From: Pseudoduganella plicata
Lineage (GTDB): Bacteria; Pseudomonadota; Gammaproteobacteria; Burkholderiales; Burkholderiaceae_D
DNA: 64,000 bases
Assembly: GCF_004421005.1 (NCBI RefSeq)
Contig: NZ_CP038026.1
Location: 1,426,001 to 1,490,000, forward strand
Direction of reading: 5' to 3'
The translations under genes and the position numbers were made by a program. Shown here piece by piece: positions 47,769-56,126 of the stretch; the first letter of the stretch is position 1, and the number at the start of each line of letters is the position of its first letter. Under the pieces are notes generated by a model. It saw only the letters and a list, made by a program, of their open reading frames with translations, searched no databases and was not told the origin of the DNA.

Positions 47769-49397
47769 CTAACGGTACCTGTACAACTTCACCTTCTGCA
47801 CCGTGAAAGCATCCCCCGGCAACCGGATATGCCGCCCCTGATGCGTCTCGTCGCCATTCAGCCAGCGCCCATCCTGCCAACGCCCGTCGACGAACGTCCC
47901 TTCGATCACCTTCTCCAGGCCGACGCCGTCGCGGCCGGCCGCGTCCCGGAACACCACGGTCAGCCCCCGCCCGGCGATGAGAAACTCGTCGGCGCCGATC
48001 TGGATCGCCAGGCCGCCGCGCGAGTCGTATTCGGCACTCTCCGTCTTGCCCCACTGGTTGGCAAAGCTGACGTCGAGCTGGTAGCCGCCCAGCGTGGCCT
48101 GGACATTCTTTGTCTCGACCACGCCGTCATACGAGACGTCGGGACGAAAACCGCGCATGCCGCCCTGCCCCTGCGCCGCCAGGATCTGCGGCGCCAGGTT
48201 CTTCAGCAGCAAGTACGCGGCCGGCAGCACGTCCGCTTTCGCGTCGCGGATATTCTCGATGGCAAACGGCGAGAAGCCGATCGCATCGAGTTCGCCGATG
48301 GCCCAGAAGGCATTGGCACCCAGGTCGGCGCGGCCCGCGCGGTTCGCTTCCGGCACGAACAACGGATTGTCGGGCCGCTTGAACTGCCGCGCCCAATGGG
48401 TGAAGTTCGGGAAGTAGGTGTCGATGGCGATGATGTCGATCGACGGCCCAGCCGCCTTCCAGACGTCGAACAGGTGCGGCAGCGGCCCCGCGCTGGGGTA
48501 CTCCCCCGGCTTCCTGCCGGGCCGGTTCAGCGCCACATTGACGAACATCGGCAACGGATACTGCGCCTTGCCGGCCGCCGTCAGCACTTCGGCGAAAGTG
48601 GCGTAATGCCAGGCCTGGAACACCTCCTGCGCTTCGATGGACGTGCCGAATACTTCGGACCACGTGCCACCGCTGCGGGCGCCGTTCGCTTCCCACAGGT
48701 CGCGCACGTACGGGTGGAGGCGCGCGCGGTTGGCCTGCAGGTACTGGGGCAGCGCCGCCGGCACCTGCTGTTGCAGCGCCGCGTTGGCCAGCGGACTGAA
48801 ATCGCGCACGTCGGGCAGCATGCCGATCTCGTTTTCCACCTGCACCATCAGCACGGTGCGCTGCGGGTCGGCCTGGCGCAGGTGGCGCATCAGCGCCGCA
48901 AAGGCCGCCTTGTCCGCCGCCAGCGTATTGGCACCGAACGGCGTCAGGATCTCCTGCGCTTCCCCGGCCTTGTTGCGGGCCCGCGGAAAGCGTTCGTTGT
49001 CCTTCTTGACCCAGGCCGGTACATAGGTCGACATCGAATTCTTCCAAGCGCCGAACCACAGCAGCACCAGGCGCGTGTCGTTGGCGCGCGCCTGCCGCAG
49101 CATGCCGTCCAGTACCGTGAAGTCGAACTTGCCTTCCGCCGGCTCGACCTGGTCCCACTCCACCGGCGCGAGGATCGTGTTCAATCCTACCGCCTTCAGC
49201 TGCGGCCAGAGCGCTTTCAGGTAAGGCAGGCTGGATGCGGACGAGTTGTACAGCTCCCCGCCCAGCACCAGGAACGGCTTGCCGTCGACGATCAGCTGCT
49301 TCGTGCTGCCTTGCGTGCGCAGCGCCGGGATCGGCGCTTCGGCGGCGCTGGCAGCCGCGAATGCCAGCGCCAGCGCTGTTGCGATCAGGCGCCGCAT
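47769..49397 (-). CDS. Secreted GH35 beta-galactosidase with DUF5597 C-terminal domain
   Basis: A 542-residue glycosidase with signal peptide (cleavage near ASAAE-A, about residue 20). The barrel begins KQLIVDGKPFLVLGGELYNS and carries acid/base Glu190 (VQVENEIGM) and nucleophile Glu350 (LFVPEANRAG). The C-terminal 140 residues are the DUF5597-type beta domain. This architecture is that of Cellvibrio Bgl35A, a xyloglucan beta-galactosidase with Glu205 and Glu349 in the same roles. It starts 2 bp after the stop of the preceding TonB receptor, so the two form a receptor-enzyme operon. Galactosyl side chains of xyloglucan or of pectic galactan are the probable substrates. Confidence 0.88.
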   Translation of the reverse strand: MRRLIATALALAFAAASAAEAPIPALRTQGSTKQLIVDGKPFLVLGGELYNSSASSLPYLKALWPQLKAVGLNTILAPVEWDQVEPAEGKFDFTVLDGMLRQARANDTRLVLLWFGAWKNSMSTYVPAWVKKDNERFPRARNKAGEAQEILTPFGANTLAADKAAFAALMRHLRQADPQRTVLMVQVENEIGMLPDVRDFSPLANAALQQQVPAALPQYLQANRARLHPYVRDLWEANGARSGGTWSEVFGTSIEAQEVFQAWHYATFAEVLTAAGKAQYPLPMFVNVALNRPGRKPGEYPSAGPLPHLFDVWKAAGPSIDIIAIDTYFPNFTHWARQFKRPDNPLFVPEANRAGRADLGANAFWAIGELDAIGFSPFAIENIRDAKADVLPAAYLLLKNLAPQILAAQGQGGMRGFRPDVSYDGVVETKNVQATLGGYQLDVSFANQWGKTESAEYDSRGGLAIQIGADEFLIAGRGLTVVFRDAAGRDGVGLEKVIEGTFVDGRWQDGRWLNGDETHQGRHIRLPGDAFTVQKVKLYRYR

Positions 49398-49399
49398 GC

Positions 49400-52300
49400 T
49401 CAGAACTTCATCCGCAGGCCGAGCGCGAAGGTACGGCCCGGGTCGTATTGCGACATCGTCGCGTTGGCAAACTGGAAGTAGCCGCGGCGCTTGGCCTTGT
49501 TCAGGTTGACGATGTCGAATGTCAGCATCGGCAGGCCATCGCGCTCAAAAATGCGGTCCAGTTCAAAGCTGGACGAGAAGTCCAGCTGCTTGTAGTCGTC
49601 GCCGTACAGCGCAGCGGCCGTGATGCCGCTCTGGTTGGCCGTCGCCACCTGGCTGCCCTGCGAGTACGTATGCGCCAGGCGCACCATATAGCCGTTGTTC
49701 TCGTAGTAGACGCCGAAGTTGTTGGTCTTCTTCGGTACGCCCAGCGCGATGAAGCCGCTGCTGCCCTCGCCGCTTGCACGCTGGTTGATCAGCGTGAGCG
49801 TCTCGTTGAAGCCGAAGCCGCGCCACGGCAGCCATTTGTCGAGCGGCTGCACCCAGCCCAGTTCCAGGCCGCGGATGCGCAGGATGCCGTCCGCATTGCG
49901 CGGGCGCGTCATCACGACGGTGGCGTTTTCCGGACCGCCGCGCGAATCGATCGCCAGCTGCTGCGCCGGGATCAAGGTGCCGTAGTTGATGCCGTATTGC
50001 GCCAGCGCGGAAAACGGCATCGAGATGTTCTCGTTGACGGTGAAGCCGTTGACCCGCTTCTGGAACGCCGTCACGGAAATATAGCCCTCGCGGCCCGTGT
50101 ACCAGTCCAGGCCCAGGTCGATATTGTCCGACAGGTAGGGCGTCAGGCCCGGATTGCCCATCGTGCCCACGTCCGCCGACACGCCGGAGAAGTTGATGCC
50201 GGGGCGCAGCGCGTTCGGATCGACGCGCGTCATGCTGCGCGACGCGGCGGCGCGGAACACGATGTCCTTGCGCACGTCAACCGCCACCGTGGCCGAAGGC
50301 AGCGTGTTGCTGTAGTCCGTGTCCTGGTAGACCCACTGGCTGATGTTCGGGTACTTGCTGCCGTTCAGGGTCAGGCTGGCGTTGCGCGGATCGCTGACGG
50401 AATTGAGCGAACCCACCTGCTGGTTGGTGCGGATGTAGCGCACACCCGCGTTCCAGCGCAGCGGGAAGCCCGCCAGTGCCGCTTCGCCGCTGGCCTCGAA
50501 GTACACAGCCTTGGCCTTCTCGCGGATGTAACCGGCGCTGGCGCCCGTGGACGACGCCCCCGAATCCGGTGCCGTGCTGTTGTAGTAGTCGAAGTTGGAG
50601 TCCTGGCGGAAGCGGTCCCAGTCCAGCGCCAGCCGTCCGTACGGGCCCGGCACGAGGTAGCTGCCCAGCGCGCCGACGGGAATCAGCGAGCCCTGGTACG
50701 TCAGCGGCGCGTTCTGGCCGGCCGTGTAGCCGGTGCCGTAGCCCGGATACAGCGCGGCGGCGCTGGCGCCTGGCGTGCTGGCGCCGTCGCACGGCGGCGC
50801 GCCGTTCGGCCCTTGCAGGAACACGGTCGGGTTGTTGCCGCAGACGGCCGCCTGCCAGGCCGCCGAGTTGTCCTGCGCGCGGATGGTGCGGTCGATATCG
50901 TCCCAGGCGAAGCCGCCCTTGATGGCCAGCTTCTTGTCGCCCCACGCAAGGTTCGTATGGAAGCCCTTGGTTTCCGTTTCGCGCAGCTCGTTCTGGATAT
51001 TGACCCTCCCGCCCGTCCACACGTAGCTGGCCGGATTGTTCAGGTCCAGACTCGCTTCGATCGACGGCACGCCGCCGCCGTTCGCGTACGTGATCGTGTT
51101 GCCGCTGTTGGGCGCCGTGATGGGCATGACCGTCGGCGCCTCGTGGCGGAAGCGGCTGCGGTTCCAGTTGGCCTGCGCGTCGAACGTCAGGTTCGGCGCG
51201 ATCTTCCATTCCATGCCCGGATTGATGCCCAGCAGGTCGACCTTGTCGCGGCGCGGGCCGAACTCGATGAAGTTGAGGGCATTGGCGAACGTGCCGGACG
51301 TGACGACACAGCCGTTGGCGCAGTCCTCGCGGTCCACCCCCATGTTGAGCGGGATCGACGCATTGTTGCGCACCGCCCACGTGTAGGCGTTACGCTGCAT
51401 GTCGTCGTCCTTCTTGCTGTACATCGTGTCCAGGTAGAAGTGCAAGCTCTCCGTCGGGCGGTATTCGGCCGAGAACACCGTCGATATCTTGTCGCGGGTG
51501 CCGTAATACTCCATCGAGCGGCCCAGGCGCGGCACGATCGCGTTGTCGATCTGGCCGATCGACAGGCCGGGATTGTGCGACAGCAGGAAGGCCTGGTCGA
51601 TGGCCGTGCCGGGCACGAGGCCGTTGCCGGCGTTGATGGGCACCGTGGCGGGGATGGTCCAGTTGCCGCCGCCCGTGTTGTTGCGCGTCGGCGAGCTGCT
51701 TTGCCCTGTCGTCAGGTTCGGGTTGGTCCAGCCCACCGTCTCGAAGCCGCGCGTGCGCGCTTCCTGGCGCGAGAACGAGATGCCGCCCAGGATGCCGAAC
51801 TTGCCGCCCCACGTCTGGCTCCCCAGCACCGAGCCGCGTGCGCCCGCCTTGTCGGCGATCTGCTGCTTCGTGCCCGTGAGGCTGACGGACAGCTGGCGGC
51901 CTTCCTTGTCGAACGGGCGCGCGCTGCGCAGGTTGACGACGCCGGCGGCCCCCCCTTCGATCATCCCGGCCGTCGGGCTCTTGCTGACGGTGAGCTTGGT
52001 GAACAGGTCGGTCGGCAGCAGGTCGAGGTCTACCTCGCGGTTCGTGTTGGCACCATCGATCGGACCGGACGAGGCCACGGCGATGGGCGAGTTGTTCAGC
52101 AGGATCTTGGTAAAGCTCGAGCCCAGGCCGCGAATCTGGATCGTCATGCCCTCGCCCGTCACGTCGCGCCCCACCTGCACGCCCGGCACGCGGCTCAGCG
52201 ACTCGGCGATATTCTTGTCCGGGAACTTGCCGAAGTCCTCGGCGTTGATGGAATCCTGGAAGCCGACGGCCTCTTTCTTGTCCTTGGCCGATGACAGCAG

Positions 52301-52498
52301 GCTGTTGCGGTAGCCCGTGACCCTGACTGTCTGCACGCTGCCGGTAGGGTCCACGGCGGCGGCAGTATTGGTAGCGGTACCGTTGATGGGCGAAATTTCC
52401 TGGCCGTAGGCCTGGGCGACCAGGCCTGCCATCACGGTCAGGCCGAACAAGACGCGACGACGGGGACGCGCAGCGCCCGCACGATGGATCTGCAACAT
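49400..52498 (-). CDS. TonB-dependent receptor paired with GH35 beta-galactosidase
   Basis: A 1032-residue receptor of the large carbohydrate class. Signal peptide to about residue 32 (VAQAYG-Q), TonB-box-like VQTVRVTGYRNSL, plug with INAEDFGKFPDKNIAESLSR and VPGVQVGRDVTGEGMTIQIR, then the barrel ending in ALGLRMKF (terminal Phe). The ATG has AGGAGA upstream. GH35 follows after 2 bp, so the imported molecule is probably a galactosylated oligosaccharide. A palindrome at 52605-52619 lies 107 bp upstream. Confidence 0.93.
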   Translation of the reverse strand: MLQIHRAGAARPRRRVLFGLTVMAGLVAQAYGQEISPINGTATNTAAAVDPTGSVQTVRVTGYRNSLLSSAKDKKEAVGFQDSINAEDFGKFPDKNIAESLSRVPGVQVGRDVTGEGMTIQIRGLGSSFTKILLNNSPIAVASSGPIDGANTNREVDLDLLPTDLFTKLTVSKSPTAGMIEGGAAGVVNLRSARPFDKEGRQLSVSLTGTKQQIADKAGARGSVLGSQTWGGKFGILGGISFSRQEARTRGFETVGWTNPNLTTGQSSSPTRNNTGGGNWTIPATVPINAGNGLVPGTAIDQAFLLSHNPGLSIGQIDNAIVPRLGRSMEYYGTRDKISTVFSAEYRPTESLHFYLDTMYSKKDDDMQRNAYTWAVRNNASIPLNMGVDREDCANGCVVTSGTFANALNFIEFGPRRDKVDLLGINPGMEWKIAPNLTFDAQANWNRSRFRHEAPTVMPITAPNSGNTITYANGGGVPSIEASLDLNNPASYVWTGGRVNIQNELRETETKGFHTNLAWGDKKLAIKGGFAWDDIDRTIRAQDNSAAWQAAVCGNNPTVFLQGPNGAPPCDGASTPGASAAALYPGYGTGYTAGQNAPLTYQGSLIPVGALGSYLVPGPYGRLALDWDRFRQDSNFDYYNSTAPDSGASSTGASAGYIREKAKAVYFEASGEAALAGFPLRWNAGVRYIRTNQQVGSLNSVSDPRNASLTLNGSKYPNISQWVYQDTDYSNTLPSATVAVDVRKDIVFRAAASRSMTRVDPNALRPGINFSGVSADVGTMGNPGLTPYLSDNIDLGLDWYTGREGYISVTAFQKRVNGFTVNENISMPFSALAQYGINYGTLIPAQQLAIDSRGGPENATVVMTRPRNADGILRIRGLELGWVQPLDKWLPWRGFGFNETLTLINQRASGEGSSGFIALGVPKKTNNFGVYYENNGYMVRLAHTYSQGSQVATANQSGITAAALYGDDYKQLDFSSSFELDRIFERDGLPMLTFDIVNLNKAKRRGYFQFANATMSQYDPGRTFALGLRMKF

Positions 52499-52852
52499 GG
52501 TTGTCTCCTGTTTTTTTATGCGATGTCAGCGCTCCTCCGTGTGGACCTTCGGTAGCGCAGCGATTTCGAGTGTAGGAGTGGGTAAATACAAAGTCAACAT
52601 TAATTAACATCAAATGTTATGCGCAACCATTGGCGCAAAACGCCTGATGTGTGGTGCCATTTCGACGGTTGAGCGACGGACGGCAACAGGCAGATTGCGA
52701 GGCGGGAACGAGGATCAGGCGGGGTTGATGCATGCAACCACGGGCATCGGTGTACCCGTGGGGTGAAGCGTTGTTAAAACCGCACAGGCGCTTTCAACGT
52801 CGGGGCCGGCAACTTTCCGCGGATCGCGGCCAGGTGCCTCGCCCCGGTTTTT
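52499..52852. other. 354-bp intergenic region upstream of receptor/GH35 operon
   Basis: This gap separates the receptor start from the cupin stop. The part nearest the receptor is unusually AT-rich (52570-52625) and contains the TAACAT palindrome. Farther away are a 7-bp stem CCACGGG/CCCGTGG (52738-52761) with no T-run and GC-rich sequence without a convincing gene. Confidence 0.6.
52605..52619. promoter_or_regulatory. Candidate operator palindrome TAACAT-CAA-ATGTTA
   Basis: A perfect 6-bp inverted repeat with a 3-bp spacer. A further AACAT half-site (52596-52600) is in direct repeat 11 bp away. Its position, about 107 bp before the receptor start in an AT-rich island, suits an operator for the receptor-GH35 operon. 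The cognate regulator is not in view. Confidence 0.5.
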
Positions 52853-53239
52853 TCAGTGGCCGTGCTGGGCTTCGTATTCGTCCGCTTCGGCTTTGGTCAG
52901 GTGGACGGTGCCGTCCGGGTGCTCCGGCGGAGTGTACAGCGTGTACAGGTGCAGCAGCTCGGCATCGGACGTGTTGATGACGTTGTGCGTGGTGCCGGCC
53001 GGGATGATGACGGCAACGCCGTCTTCCAGCTTGTGCTTCTCGCCGTCGAGGATCGCCACGCCGTGGCCGGACTCCACGCGGATGAACTGGTCGTGCCCTT
53101 CATGGCGTTCTTCGCCGATTTCGTCGCCCGGCTGCAGCGCCATGACGACCAGCTGGCTGCGCTCGGTGGTGTACAGCACATTGCGGTAAGTAGTGTTGGC
53201 CAACGTTTTTTGTTCGAGGTTGATACTGTAACCAGACAT
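52853..53239 (-). CDS. Small cupin-domain protein
   Basis: A 128-residue single-domain cupin. Motif 1 is around GDEIGEERHEGHDQFIRVES (with two His and two Glu ligand candidates) and motif 2 around AVIIPAGTTHNVINTSDAEL. The C-terminal tail YTPPEHPDGTVHLTKAEADE is common to small cupins of unknown function related to mannose-6-phosphate isomerase-like proteins. ATG 53239 is preceded by AGGGAG. It is a single gene, divergent from the hydrolase at 53572. Probably a metal-binding protein or small isomerase/dioxygenase; function unknown. Confidence 0.86.
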   Translation of the reverse strand: MSGYSINLEQKTLANTTYRNVLYTTERSQLVVMALQPGDEIGEERHEGHDQFIRVESGHGVAILDGEKHKLEDGVAVIIPAGTTHNVINTSDAELLHLYTLYTPPEHPDGTVHLTKAEADEYEAQHGH

Positions 53240-53571
53240 GGGAACTCCCTGCATAGAATTGAAGTTGAACTTGTAACAGCGTCTTTGTACCACAGCGGCG
53301 CCACTCGCGTCGCCGCAAGCCGCGCGATGCCACCGATGGGGACCCCGCGGTACGGCCATGCAGGAGGGCGCTGGCTATCTCTTTTGCGGGAAGCGCAGCC
53401 ACTGCGTGATACCGCAACCTTTGCCCCGCGCGGCTACCTACCCGGACGGGGGAGCGCCGCCCCGCCCTTCCGCCCCGTAGACGGTCGGCACCGTCGTTAC
53501 CGACAATGACTGCATGGCGACGGTGCCCCGCCGACGCCGGCTCCCCCTCCCGTCACCTGAAAGGACATTCC
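53240..53571. other. Divergent intergenic region, cupin / alpha-beta hydrolase
   Basis: About 330 bp with promoters for both genes. It includes a small stem GACGGT/ACCGTC near 53480-53500 and otherwise GC-rich sequence; no gene or known regulatory motif is evident. Confidence 0.55.
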
Positions 53572-54408
53572 ATGACCACCCGCACCATCAATACCGTTAC
53601 CGCCCGCGACGGCACGCTGATCCGCTACACCGACTGGGGCGACGGTCCTGTCGTCGTCTTCAGCCACGGCTGGCCGCTGCAGGGCGACGCCTGGGAAGAC
53701 CAGATGATGTTCCTGGCCGAGCATGGCTACCGCGTCATCGCGCACGATCGCCGCGGCCATGGCCTGTCCAGCAAACCCTGGCACGGCAACGACATGAACA
53801 CGTATGCGGACGACCTGGCCACGCTGCTGGACGCGCTCGACATCACGGGGGCCATGCTGGTCGGTCACTCGACGGGCGGCGGCGAGGTGGCGCGCTACAT
53901 CGGCCGCCACGGCACCAACCGCGTCAACCGCGCCGTGCTGGTGGGCGCCGTCACGCCGCAGATGTTGAAGGGCCCGAACAATCCGGAAGGCGTGCCGATG
54001 GAAGTCTTCGACGGCATCCGCGCCGGCGTGCAGGCCGACCGCGCCCAGTTCTTCAAGGACCTGACGCTGCCGTTCTACGGCTACAACCGCGAAGGCGCCA
54101 AGGAATCGGCAGGCGTGCGCGAGACCTTCTGGCTGCAGGGCATGCAGTGCAGCATCCGCAGCGCCTATGCCTGCATCAAGCAGTTCTCGGAAACGGACTT
54201 CACGGAAGACCTGAAGAAGATGACGATACCAACGCTCGTCGTGCACGGCGACGATGACCAGATCGTGCCGATCGCCGCCACGGCCCGTCGCGCCGTCGAG
54301 TTCCTGCCGCAAGGCCGCCTGGTCGTCTACGAAGGCGCGCCACACGGTCTGCCGACGACGCACAAGGACAGGCTGAACGCGGAACTGCTGGCGTTCCTGA
54401 AGTCCTGA
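53572..54408 (+). CDS. Alpha/beta hydrolase of the non-haem chloroperoxidase/arylesterase group
   Basis: A 278-residue cytoplasmic hydrolase. The oxyanion region is [14 protein letters not shown], the nucleophile Ser is in [15 protein letters not shown], the acid Asp is in [11 protein letters not shown], and the catalytic His is in [13 protein letters not shown]. The [20 protein letters not shown] segment is typical of bacterial 'chloroperoxidases', which are really esterases or perhydrolases. ATG 53572 has AAAGGAC 7 bases before it. Natural substrate unknown. The gene is followed by a REP-like repeat. Confidence 0.93.
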   Translation: MTTRTINTVTARDGTLIRYTDWGDGPVVVFSHGWPLQGDAWEDQMMFLAEHGYRVIAHDRRGHGLSSKPWHGNDMNTYADDLATLLDALDITGAMLVGHSTGGGEVARYIGRHGTNRVNRAVLVGAVTPQMLKGPNNPEGVPMEVFDGIRAGVQADRAQFFKDLTLPFYGYNREGAKESAGVRETFWLQGMQCSIRSAYACIKQFSETDFTEDLKKMTIPTLVVHGDDDQIVPIAATARRAVEFLPQGRLVVYEGAPHGLPTTHKDRLNAELLAFLKS

Positions 54409-54421
54409 GACAAACGGCCGA

Positions 54422-54553
54422 GGCCGTGACAGCGTTTGCCACCGCGGGGTCAGGCACGAAAACTGTCACGGCCTGAACCGTATGCGCGGCTTTCGGGTCG
54501 TCTTTGCTCAGCACGTGACAGTGTCGGTGCCTGACCCCGATGTTGTCACGGAC
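54422..54553. repeat. Large REP-like inverted repeat, copy 2
   Basis: Same family as 8450-8580. The left arm (54422-54473) contains GGGGTCAGGCAC and is itself flanked by GGCCGTGACAG/CTGTCACGGCC; the right arm (54511-54553) contains GTGCCTGACCCC and TGTTGTCAC. The central 37 bases are unrelated to copy 1. It lies between the alpha/beta hydrolase and the DUF1275 gene. Confidence 0.8.
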
Positions 54554-54591
54554 TGGGCAGTTTGATTTCTTACTTCCAAAGGATCGTCGCA

Positions 54592-55305
54592 ATGATGATG
54601 AAACCCGGCGACCTGTTCCTCGGCGTTACCCTGGCCGCGCTGGCCGGCTATGTCGACACGGCCGGCTTTGTCGGCCTGTTCGGCCTGTTTACCGCCCACG
54701 TGACGGGTAACTTTGTCCTGATCGGCACGGAGCTGGGGCACCCCGGCGAAGGCGTGCTGCTGCTGAAATTCCTTGCATTTCCTTCTTTTGCCGCCGGCGT
54801 GATCGGCGCGCGGCTGCTGGGCAACGCCTGCGAACGGCGTGGTGTGAACGCCATCCGCCCGCTGCTGCTGTCGCAGCTGGTGCTGCTGGCGGGCTTCGCG
54901 GTCGCCGCCATCATCGGCAGCCCGCCGCTCGATCCGGGCGCACCGATCGTGCTGGCGGCCGGCATGCTGGGTGCCGCCGCGATGGGCATCCATAACGCGG
55001 CCGGCAAGCTGGTATTTGCCCGCATCGCGCCCACCACCGTCATGACGGGCAACGTCACCGAACTGCTGATCAACGTGACGGACTGCCTGACGGGACACGG
55101 CACGCCGGCCGTACGGGAAAAGCTGGCGAAGTTTGGCTGGCCGATGATGGCGTTCGCGCTGGGCTGCATCATGGGCGGCTTCGGTTTCCGCACCGCCGGC
55201 TTCTGGTGCCTGCTGCTGCCGGTCGCCACGCTGGCCGTGCTGACGCTGTTGTCCTGGCCGGCGCCAGAGGCTTCCGTGCCGCCGACGCCTGAGCAGGCCG
55301 TATGA
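54592..55305 (+). CDS. DUF1275 (YoaK) family membrane protein
   Basis: A 237-residue inner-membrane protein with six or seven hydrophobic segments. The N-terminus AALAGYVDTAGFVGLFGLFT, THVTGNFV-like AHVTGNFVLIG, and the mirrored GAAAMGIHNAAGKL and TTVMTGNVTELLINV are the DUF1275 hallmarks. Function is unknown; a transport role is often guessed. Three consecutive ATG codons begin at 54592 after AAAGGATCG. Convergent with the TMEM175 gene. Confidence 0.92.
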   Translation: MMMKPGDLFLGVTLAALAGYVDTAGFVGLFGLFTAHVTGNFVLIGTELGHPGEGVLLLKFLAFPSFAAGVIGARLLGNACERRGVNAIRPLLLSQLVLLAGFAVAAIIGSPPLDPGAPIVLAAGMLGAAAMGIHNAAGKLVFARIAPTTVMTGNVTELLINVTDCLTGHGTPAVREKLAKFGWPMMAFALGCIMGGFGFRTAGFWCLLLPVATLAVLTLLSWPAPEASVPPTPEQAV

Positions 55306-55311
55306 TACGTC

Positions 55312-55337
55312 GCGCGGGGCGGGACGTCGCCCCGCGC
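55312..55337. terminator. GC-rich hairpin between convergent genes
   Basis: Perfect 10-bp stem GCGCGGGGCG/CGCCCCGCGC with a 6-base loop in the 33-bp gap between the DUF1275 and TMEM175 stop codons. No T-run follows, so termination efficiency is uncertain, but the placement is that of a shared bidirectional terminator. Confidence 0.55.
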
Positions 55338-55338
55338 A

Positions 55339-55926
55339 TCAGCCGCCCTGGTCGGCCCGCATGCGGCTCTCGATCCGCCGGTCGGGAACGAACCACATCA
55401 GCGCCACGCCGAAGTAGACGGCAAACCCCAGCCAGGGGTGGACGAAGGCCAGCGCCACGCCCAGCGCATACAGCACCAGTGACGCCCTGCCCTTCATGTC
55501 GGACCCGATGGCGCGCGCCAGCGCCTCGTTCTCCCGCTGGTGCCGCGTCAGGAAACGCACCAGGACCATATACGCCACGGAACTCATGAACAGGATTACC
55601 CCGTACGCTGCAACGGGCAACGTGGCAAAGTGGTTCTCGCCCATCCAGCCCGTGACGAAGGGGATCAGCGAGAGCCAGAACAGCAGGTGCAGATTGGCCC
55701 ACAGCACGCCGCCGCTGACGCTGCGCACGGCGTGCAGCAGGTGATGGTGGTTGTTCCAGTAGATGCCCACATAGGCGAAGCTGAGCACATAACTGAGCAT
55801 CACAGGCCCCAGCGGCGCCAGGGCATCGATGGTGACGCCGTGCGGTACCTTCAGTTCCAGAACCATGATCGTAATGATGATGGCGATGACGCCGTCGCTG
55901 AACGCCTCAAGGCGGGTTTTGCCCAC
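55339..55926 (-). CDS. TMEM175-family (DUF1211) potassium channel-like protein
   Basis: A 195-residue membrane protein. RLEAFSDGVIAIIITIMVLE is the signature first helix (FSD motif) of bacterial TMEM175 channels, which form tetramers selective for K+. About six membrane segments follow. The start is GTG 55926, chosen because AGGAG ends exactly 5 bases upstream and the product then begins MGKTRLEAFSDG; an ATG further upstream would overlap that ribosome site. Physiological role in bacteria is not established. Confidence 0.92.
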   Translation of the reverse strand: MGKTRLEAFSDGVIAIIITIMVLELKVPHGVTIDALAPLGPVMLSYVLSFAYVGIYWNNHHHLLHAVRSVSGGVLWANLHLLFWLSLIPFVTGWMGENHFATLPVAAYGVILFMSSVAYMVLVRFLTRHQRENEALARAIGSDMKGRASLVLYALGVALAFVHPWLGFAVYFGVALMWFVPDRRIESRMRADQGG

Positions 55927-56126
55927 GTTTTCTCCTGTCGAATGTCCCGCCATTCGGGTCGCGCGGGACCGCCGCCGGGCGGGCACGCGGCGCTGTCGCG
56001 ATGGTAGCTTGGCGCGGTTACCGCCGCCATCCCCTATTGAAGGGATCGGCCGCGGCATGTACCGCTACCTGCTGCGGGACACAGGCAGAGAAAGGAGGAT
56101 GACGGCGCCGCGCACCGGCGCCCGGA

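Noticed and set aside
49235..52294. A 1019-codon plus-strand open frame across the receptor gene
   Set aside because: Same effect: it mirrors the receptor codons, has no domain, and the receptor on the other strand is clear.
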